The translations under genes were made by a program, and so were the position numbers. Below the pieces are notes generated by a model that was given only the letters and a program-made list of their open reading frames with translations, was not told the DNA's origin and made no database searches. A stretch of DNA of 10,492 nucleotides from an uncultured bacterium (GTDB lineage: Bacteria > Bacillota > Clostridia > Oscillospirales > Butyricicoccaceae): contig CAJMOV010000043.1 in assembly GCA_905215125.1 (NCBI GenBank), positions 1 through 10,492 on the forward strand, read 5' to 3'. How positions within the stretch are numbered: the first letter of the stretch is position 1; the number at the start of each line of letters is the position of its first letter. Shown piece after piece: positions 7,493 to 10,492 of the stretch.

Positions 7493-8197
7493 TCACGCCA
7501 GCCCCTCGAGATATTCCTCCAGGCAGACGCCCTGTTCGGTTATCGCTTTAGCCGCTTCCTTTCCGACAAAACGATAATGCCATGGCTCATAGGCAATGCC
7601 GGTCAGCTCGCTTTTATCCGACGGATAGCGGAGGATAAAGCCGTATTCATGGCAGTGCTCCATCAGCCACTGCTGCTCGGGCGTTTCCTCCTGCTTTTCA
7701 TCCAGACGCTGGTATGAGCTTGCTACAATGTCGACGGCAAGGCCCAGCTGATGCTCGCTGGTATCAGGCGGCGCCACCCAGCGGGCGGCTTTGCTTTCCG
7801 CCTCTGCCCTGCCGTACCCCATGTCTATGTAGGACTGCACCTTGTTGCTGTACAGCGTCTGCTGCTTCTGCCGCGTGCGATAAGACGAACAAACGACGGG
7901 ATCCAGCCCCTGCTGCCGCGCGGCGTCCAGCATGGCCTCCAGGCTGGACGCAATACGCGCGTCGACGCGATGCCCGCCGGAAATGTCGGCGAGCTCCGTT
8001 TCAAAGCCGTCAGGGATGGGGTTCTGGGCGTTGACCAGAATCATGTTCCACGCGCCTGCCTGATTGGATGCTGAATTATCAGGCAGGGCTTGGCCGTTCC
8101 GCAGCGCGCGCCCCCCTGCAAGCAGCAGAACGCCGATGATAAGCAGCCCTGAGCTGCGTAGAATAACATGTCTTTTGTAGGTTTGTTTTTTTCGCAT
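7493..8197 (-). CDS. D-alanyl-D-alanine carboxypeptidase, VanY/M15B family, membrane-anchored
   Basis: The predicted product is a zinc peptidase that trims the terminal D-alanine from peptidoglycan stem peptides outside the membrane. The 234-residue protein has a basic start (MRKKQTYKRH) and a hydrophobic segment at about 11-28, which should act as an N-terminal membrane anchor or uncleaved signal. The M15B/VanY domain covers about 60-215. Its signatures are SSYRTRQKQ (104-112), SEHQLGLAVDI with zinc ligands His149 and Asp156, and EPWHYRFVG with catalytic Glu204 and zinc ligand His207. All key residues are present. The start at 8197 is set by AAGGAG 7 nt upstream; an upstream in-frame ATG at 8221 would make the Shine-Dalgarno coding and is less likely. 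No vanR/S/H/A/X-type genes are nearby, so it is read as ordinary cell-wall remodelling, not glycopeptide resistance. Confidence 0.92.
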   Translation of the reverse strand: MRKKQTYKRHVILRSSGLLIIGVLLLAGGRALRNGQALPDNSASNQAGAWNMILVNAQNPIPDGFETELADISGGHRVDARIASSLEAMLDAARQQGLDPVVCSSYRTRQKQQTLYSNKVQSYIDMGYGRAEAESKAARWVAPPDTSEHQLGLAVDIVASSYQRLDEKQEETPEQQWLMEHCHEYGFILRYPSDKSELTGIAYEPWHYRFVGKEAAKAITEQGVCLEEYLEGLA

Positions 8198-8204
8198 TTT
8201 CAGA

Positions 8205-8210
8205 CTCCTT
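8205..8210 (-). promoter_or_regulatory. Ribosome binding site of the M15 carboxypeptidase gene
   Basis: On the - strand this reads AAGGAG, 7 nt before the ATG at 8197. It decides between that start and the in-frame ATG at 8221, which has no comparable site upstream. Confidence 0.8.
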
Positions 8211-8227
8211 TTTTGGTGCACCCCGAT

Positions 8228-8262
8228 AAAAAAGGGGATAGCACGCCTGTGCTACCCCCTTT
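8228..8262 (-). terminator. Intrinsic terminator of the DUF4430/SLH gene
   Basis: In + coordinates GGGGATAGCAC (8234-8244) pairs with GTGCTACCCCC (8249-8259) around a 4-nt loop, with one A-C mismatch. The A residues at 8231-8233 and T residues at 8260-8262 extend the stem. Read on the - strand, the hairpin is followed by six T residues (8233-8228). It starts 16 nt after the stop codon of the upstream - strand gene, as expected for an intrinsic terminator. Confidence 0.85.
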
Positions 8263-8277
8263 GTCCTGTTTTCCAGT

Positions 8278-9423
8278 TTACAGCAGCTCCGCTAGCAGAA
8301 TAGCCGCGTCGGCACGGGTGATGGTGTCATACACGCCGATTTCGCGAGGCAGCTCAACCGGGCTGCCGCAATAGGTGGCGATATAGCCGGCCAGCTCGCC
8401 GCCAGTGACCGCAGCGTCGGGGTTGTAAGCGCCCTCTCGCTGGAAAATGTTCAGTGAAAAAGCCCAGTTGGCGGCGTCGTAATACCAGGCCGCGGTGTCA
8501 AGGCTCTGAGCGCTGACCTCTGTGACAACGGGACTGCCGGCCAGTCGATACAGTAGCACGGCGGCTTCTGCCTGGGTTAGCACATCGTCGGTGCCAAAGC
8601 AGCCGTCCCCCTTGCCATTGATAATCTGTTCACGGTACAGGGCCATAACGGCGTCATACGCGCGATGATCGCGGGGCAGATCGCTGAAAATGGGAGCCTG
8701 ATCGACAACGACCACATAATCGCTGGCCAAACGGACGACCTGGGGAATACAGCGGGCGTTGGCGCTGTCGGAAATGGGGTCGCCGTCTTTGCGAATTTGC
8801 AGGGAGTACCGGCCCGGCTGGGACTGAGGCAGGGCCAGCTGCCCGTCGGAATCGGTCGTGCCAGCCTCCTCGCCGCCCCAGTAGACGGTGACGTCACCGA
8901 CAGGCTCCTCAACCTCGCTCCACTCGCCGTTTTCCCCCTCCTTCCAGCTCTTGGCTGTGATGGTCAGCAGGCCGTCGTCCACGCTGATAATGGGATAAAC
9001 CGTGTTGATATCGCCGTAATAGAGCACGACGTCTTCGCCGCCGGTCAAAACATATTCACTCATGCTGACAGAGGGGGATTCGCCGTTGACGGCATAATTC
9101 CAGCCGCCATAGGTTCCCATACCCTCTTCCTCTCCGAAAATGGAGGAGAAGTAAGCGCCATACGCCCCTTCCGTTTCCTCATAATGTCCCTCGCCGATAA
9201 ACTGGCGGACAGCGTCGGCAACGGTGACAGGGCCGTCCGAAGGAGGCATGGTAGCCGTCTTCCAATAGGCCAGGTTTTCAGAAATTCCCTCTACGCGAAG
9301 GGAAAAGGTAATGCCGGCTGTCTCCAGTCCGGCCGCCGCTTCAGAGACAGAAGTGTCGGCCGCCATGACGGGCATGGCCAATACAAAAGCCAGCAGTAAA
9401 ATGATGCTTGCTATTTTTTTCAT
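8278..9423 (-). CDS. Secreted DUF4430-like protein with degenerate SLH repeats
   Basis: The protein has 381 residues. MKKIASIILLLAFVLAMPVM followed by AAD is a clear signal peptide, probably cleaved after residue 21 or 22. Residues about 38-137 resemble DUF4430 (transcobalamin C-terminal-like): a beta-rich segment, then GGWNYAVNGE (106-115) and LTGGEDVVLYYG (126-137), the family's GW-Y-VNG and GD-V patterns. Residues about 175-212 (VTVYWGGEEAG to SLQIRKDG) look like a small Ig/PEGA-like beta domain. The C-terminus has SLH repeats at about 245-296 and 308-353, then a 28-residue tail ending DTITRADAAILL, apparently a cut-down third repeat. The TRAE motif reads TQAE, TGGE and TRAD. The start at 9423 is chosen because the signal peptide begins there, with GTGGGGG (weak) 7 nt upstream; the frame is open further to 9543. 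Ligand binding or surface adhesion is possible, but the function is unknown. Confidence 0.8.
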   Translation of the reverse strand: MKKIASIILLLAFVLAMPVMAADTSVSEAAAGLETAGITFSLRVEGISENLAYWKTATMPPSDGPVTVADAVRQFIGEGHYEETEGAYGAYFSSIFGEEEGMGTYGGWNYAVNGESPSVSMSEYVLTGGEDVVLYYGDINTVYPIISVDDGLLTITAKSWKEGENGEWSEVEEPVGDVTVYWGGEEAGTTDSDGQLALPQSQPGRYSLQIRKDGDPISDSANARCIPQVVRLASDYVVVVDQAPIFSDLPRDHRAYDAVMALYREQIINGKGDGCFGTDDVLTQAEAAVLLYRLAGSPVVTEVSAQSLDTAAWYYDAANWAFSLNIFQREGAYNPDAAVTGGELAGYIATYCGSPVELPREIGVYDTITRADAAILLAELL

Positions 9424-9485
9424 TGCGTTTCCCCCACTGTTCAGTTTCATAATGTATTGCAGCCAGCCTGTCCGCACTTTCTCTA

Positions 9486-9549
9486 GCGGGCGGACGCGCC
9501 CCCGTCCCTTCAGGGCTGGCGGCCCCAAGGCGTCAGAGCGCACGCCCGC
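9486..9549 (-). other. GC-rich foldable segment between recR and the DUF4430 gene
   Basis: GCGGGCG (9486-9492) is the inverse complement of CGCCCGC (9543-9549). The inner GCGC at 9496-9499 can pair with GCGC at 9538-9541, giving an interrupted long stem around about 38 nt. A competing local hairpin uses GCCCGC (9544-9549) and GCGGGC (9557-9562). Neither is followed by a T tract on the - strand. This could be a leader structure of the DUF4430 gene or the 3' end of the recR transcript. It matches no riboswitch class that I recognise. Confidence 0.3.
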
Positions 9550-9568
9550 ACAGCAGGCGGGCTGTTGT

Positions 9569-10168
9569 TTAAATCTCCTGCCGTCCCTCCAGCGCGCGAG
9601 TCAGCGTCACCTCGTCGGAAAACTCAAGGTGGCCCCCGACGGGGACGCCGTAGGCCAGCCGCGTCACCCTGACCCCAAACGGCTTGAGCAGGCGGGTGAT
9701 ATACATGGCCGTCGTCTCCCCCTCGGTGTCAGGATTGGTCGCCATGATGACCTCGCGTACATCGGTGTCGGCCATGCGGCGCAGCAGCTCCTTGATGCGG
9801 ATATCCTCCGGCCCGATACCGCTCAGGGGGGAAATGACCCCGTGCAGGACGTGATATGTCCCGCGGTATTCCCGCGTGCGCTCGATGGCAAGCAAATCCT
9901 TGGGGTCGCTGACGACGCAGATGGTACCGCTGTCGCGGCTTTGGTCGGCGCAGATGGGACAAACGTCGCCTTCCGTCAGGTTTTGACAAATTTTGCAGGT
10001 GTGAATCTGCCTGCGCGCCTGCAAGACGGCGTCGGCCAGTTCTTCCGCCCCGCCTTCCGGCATGGAAAGGACGTAAAAAGCAAGCCGCTGGGCGCTTTTG
10101 TGCCCTATGCCGGGCAGACGCTCAAACTGTTCGATCAGCTTTTCCAGCGGCGGCGCGAAATATTTCAT
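9569..10168 (-). CDS. recR: Recombination mediator protein RecR
   Basis: RecR works with RecO/RecF to load RecA on SSB-coated single-stranded DNA during gap repair. The 199-residue length is standard for the family. Domains in order are the helix-hairpin-helix LPGIGHKSAQRLAF (18-31), a C4 zinc finger with Cys58, Cys61, Cys70 and Cys73 (CKIC and CPIC), and a Toprim domain from about 81 (GTICVVSDPKDLLAIE; EVIMATNPDTEGETTAMYI). The end is the conserved RLAYGVPVGGHLEFSDEVTL (170-189). The gene starts 6 nt after the ybaB stop codon, the usual ybaB-recR operon, and lacks an obvious Shine-Dalgarno, so it may be translationally coupled. Because of that, the amber codon in ybaB could lower recR expression. 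Confidence 0.98.
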   Translation of the reverse strand: MKYFAPPLEKLIEQFERLPGIGHKSAQRLAFYVLSMPEGGAEELADAVLQARRQIHTCKICQNLTEGDVCPICADQSRDSGTICVVSDPKDLLAIERTREYRGTYHVLHGVISPLSGIGPEDIRIKELLRRMADTDVREVIMATNPDTEGETTAMYITRLLKPFGVRVTRLAYGVPVGGHLEFSDEVTLTRALEGRQEI

Positions 10169-10174
10169 GCTGGC

Positions 10175-10492
10175 TCAGAAGGGCAGTCCGGGCATGCCGC
10201 CCGTCAGTTTCTGCATCTCGCTGGCAGTCGTCTCCTCGCACAGCGACATCGCCTCGTTGACGGCCGCCATGACAAGGTCGGACAGCATTTCGATATCCTC
10301 CGGGTCGACGACCTCGGGCGAAATCGTCAGGCTTTTCAACTGTTTGCGGCAGACGACCGCCGTCACCGCACCGCCGCCTGCGCTGGCTTGAAATTCGCGG
10401 TTTTCCAATTCCTCCTGCAGCTTCTGCATGTCCTGCTACATTTTCTGCGCCTGCTTCATCAGGGCGTTCATGTTAAAGCCGCCGGGCATTTT
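10175..10492 (-). pseudogene. ybaB: YbaB/EbfC nucleoid-associated protein, interrupted by an in-frame amber codon; 5' end at or beyond window edge
   Basis: YbaB/EbfC is a small dimeric DNA-binding protein encoded just before recR. Read from the right edge, the frame gives KMPGGFNMNALMKQAQKM, then TAG (10438-10436), then QDMQKLQEELENREFQASAG and the rest of a normal YbaB: AGGGAV, SPEVVDPEDIEMLSDLV, TASEMQKLTGGMPGLPF. The MKQAQKM-x-Q pattern before the stop and EELE after it are typical of the family's first helix, where glutamine is usual at the TAG position. One base change, CAG to TAG, explains it. No other lesion is seen. An ATG three codons after the stop (10429) leaves an 84-codon frame that might be re-initiated behind a weak GCAGG, but that product would lack much of helix 1. 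The start may be the ATG at 10489 or lie outside the window. A sequencing error is a real alternative. Confidence 0.85.

Noticed and set aside
7493..8197. Vancomycin resistance (vanY) interpretation
   Set aside because: The family match is to VanY/M15B in general. No ligase, dehydrogenase, VanX or two-component genes accompany it, so ordinary cell-wall trimming is the better reading.
8665..9399. 244-codon frame on the + strand opposite the DUF4430/SLH gene
   Set aside because: The - strand frame has a signal peptide, SLH repeats, an upstream purine-rich site and its own terminator. The + strand frame has none of these.
9450..9475. Promoter for the DUF4430 gene using TACATT or CATTAT as a -10 box
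   Set aside because: No acceptable -35 element stands 16-18 nt upstream of either candidate.
9424..9543. N-terminal extension of the DUF4430/SLH protein
   Set aside because: The extension would put charged, Arg-rich residues before a perfect signal peptide, and the segment is GC-rich non-coding-like sequence.
9424..9568. Possible cobalamin, ZTP or other riboswitch ahead of the DUF4430 gene
   Set aside because: I looked for known core motifs such as the B12 box and the ZTP core and did not find them in the right order.
1..10492. CRISPR arrays, insertion sequences, tRNA/rRNA genes, prophage or defence systems
   Set aside because: No regularly spaced repeats, transposase-like proteins, tRNA-like cloverleafs or defence domains were seen on either strand.

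Overview
The window comes from a GC-rich, low-copy chromosomal region of an anaerobic Firmicute, most probably a clostridial (Oscillospiraceae-like) bacterium. Four things point there. Two surface proteins carry S-layer homology (SLH) repeats. The ybaB-recR pair has the Firmicutes arrangement. The TrkA and YbaB sequences look clostridial. Strong Shine-Dalgarno sites (AAGGAG/AGGAG) precede several genes. This placement rests on reading protein families, not on a search.

Left half, + strand (1-7453): five tightly spaced genes run in one direction. They are the 3' part of a large secreted phosphodiester-glycosidase (NAGPA-type) protein anchored by three C-terminal SLH repeats, a malic enzyme, the potassium-uptake pair trkA-trkH, and a YhbS-like GNAT acetyltransferase. 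Gaps are 7-37 nt, so they may share one transcript. A possible weak terminator/attenuator lies between trkH and the acetyltransferase. The block closes with a strong bidirectional hairpin terminator at 7415-7453, placed between convergent transcription units.

Right half, - strand (7493-10492), read from right to left: ybaB (nucleoid-associated protein, cut by the window end), recR (recombination mediator), a secreted DUF4430-like protein with degenerate SLH repeats, and a membrane-anchored VanY/M15 D,D-carboxypeptidase. A good intrinsic terminator separates the last two.

Functionally the window mixes housekeeping (RecR/YbaB DNA repair, Trk K+ uptake, malate decarboxylation to pyruvate) with envelope functions (two SLH proteins and a peptidoglycan carboxypeptidase). 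There is no sign of mobile elements, CRISPR, toxin-antitoxin or defence genes, rRNA or tRNA. The most notable observation is an in-frame amber (TAG) codon in ybaB, at a position where the family normally has glutamine; the rest of the gene is intact. No obviously new biological system is visible. The other points of interest are domain architectures and transcription-control details. No stretch longer than about 150 bases lacks a gene.
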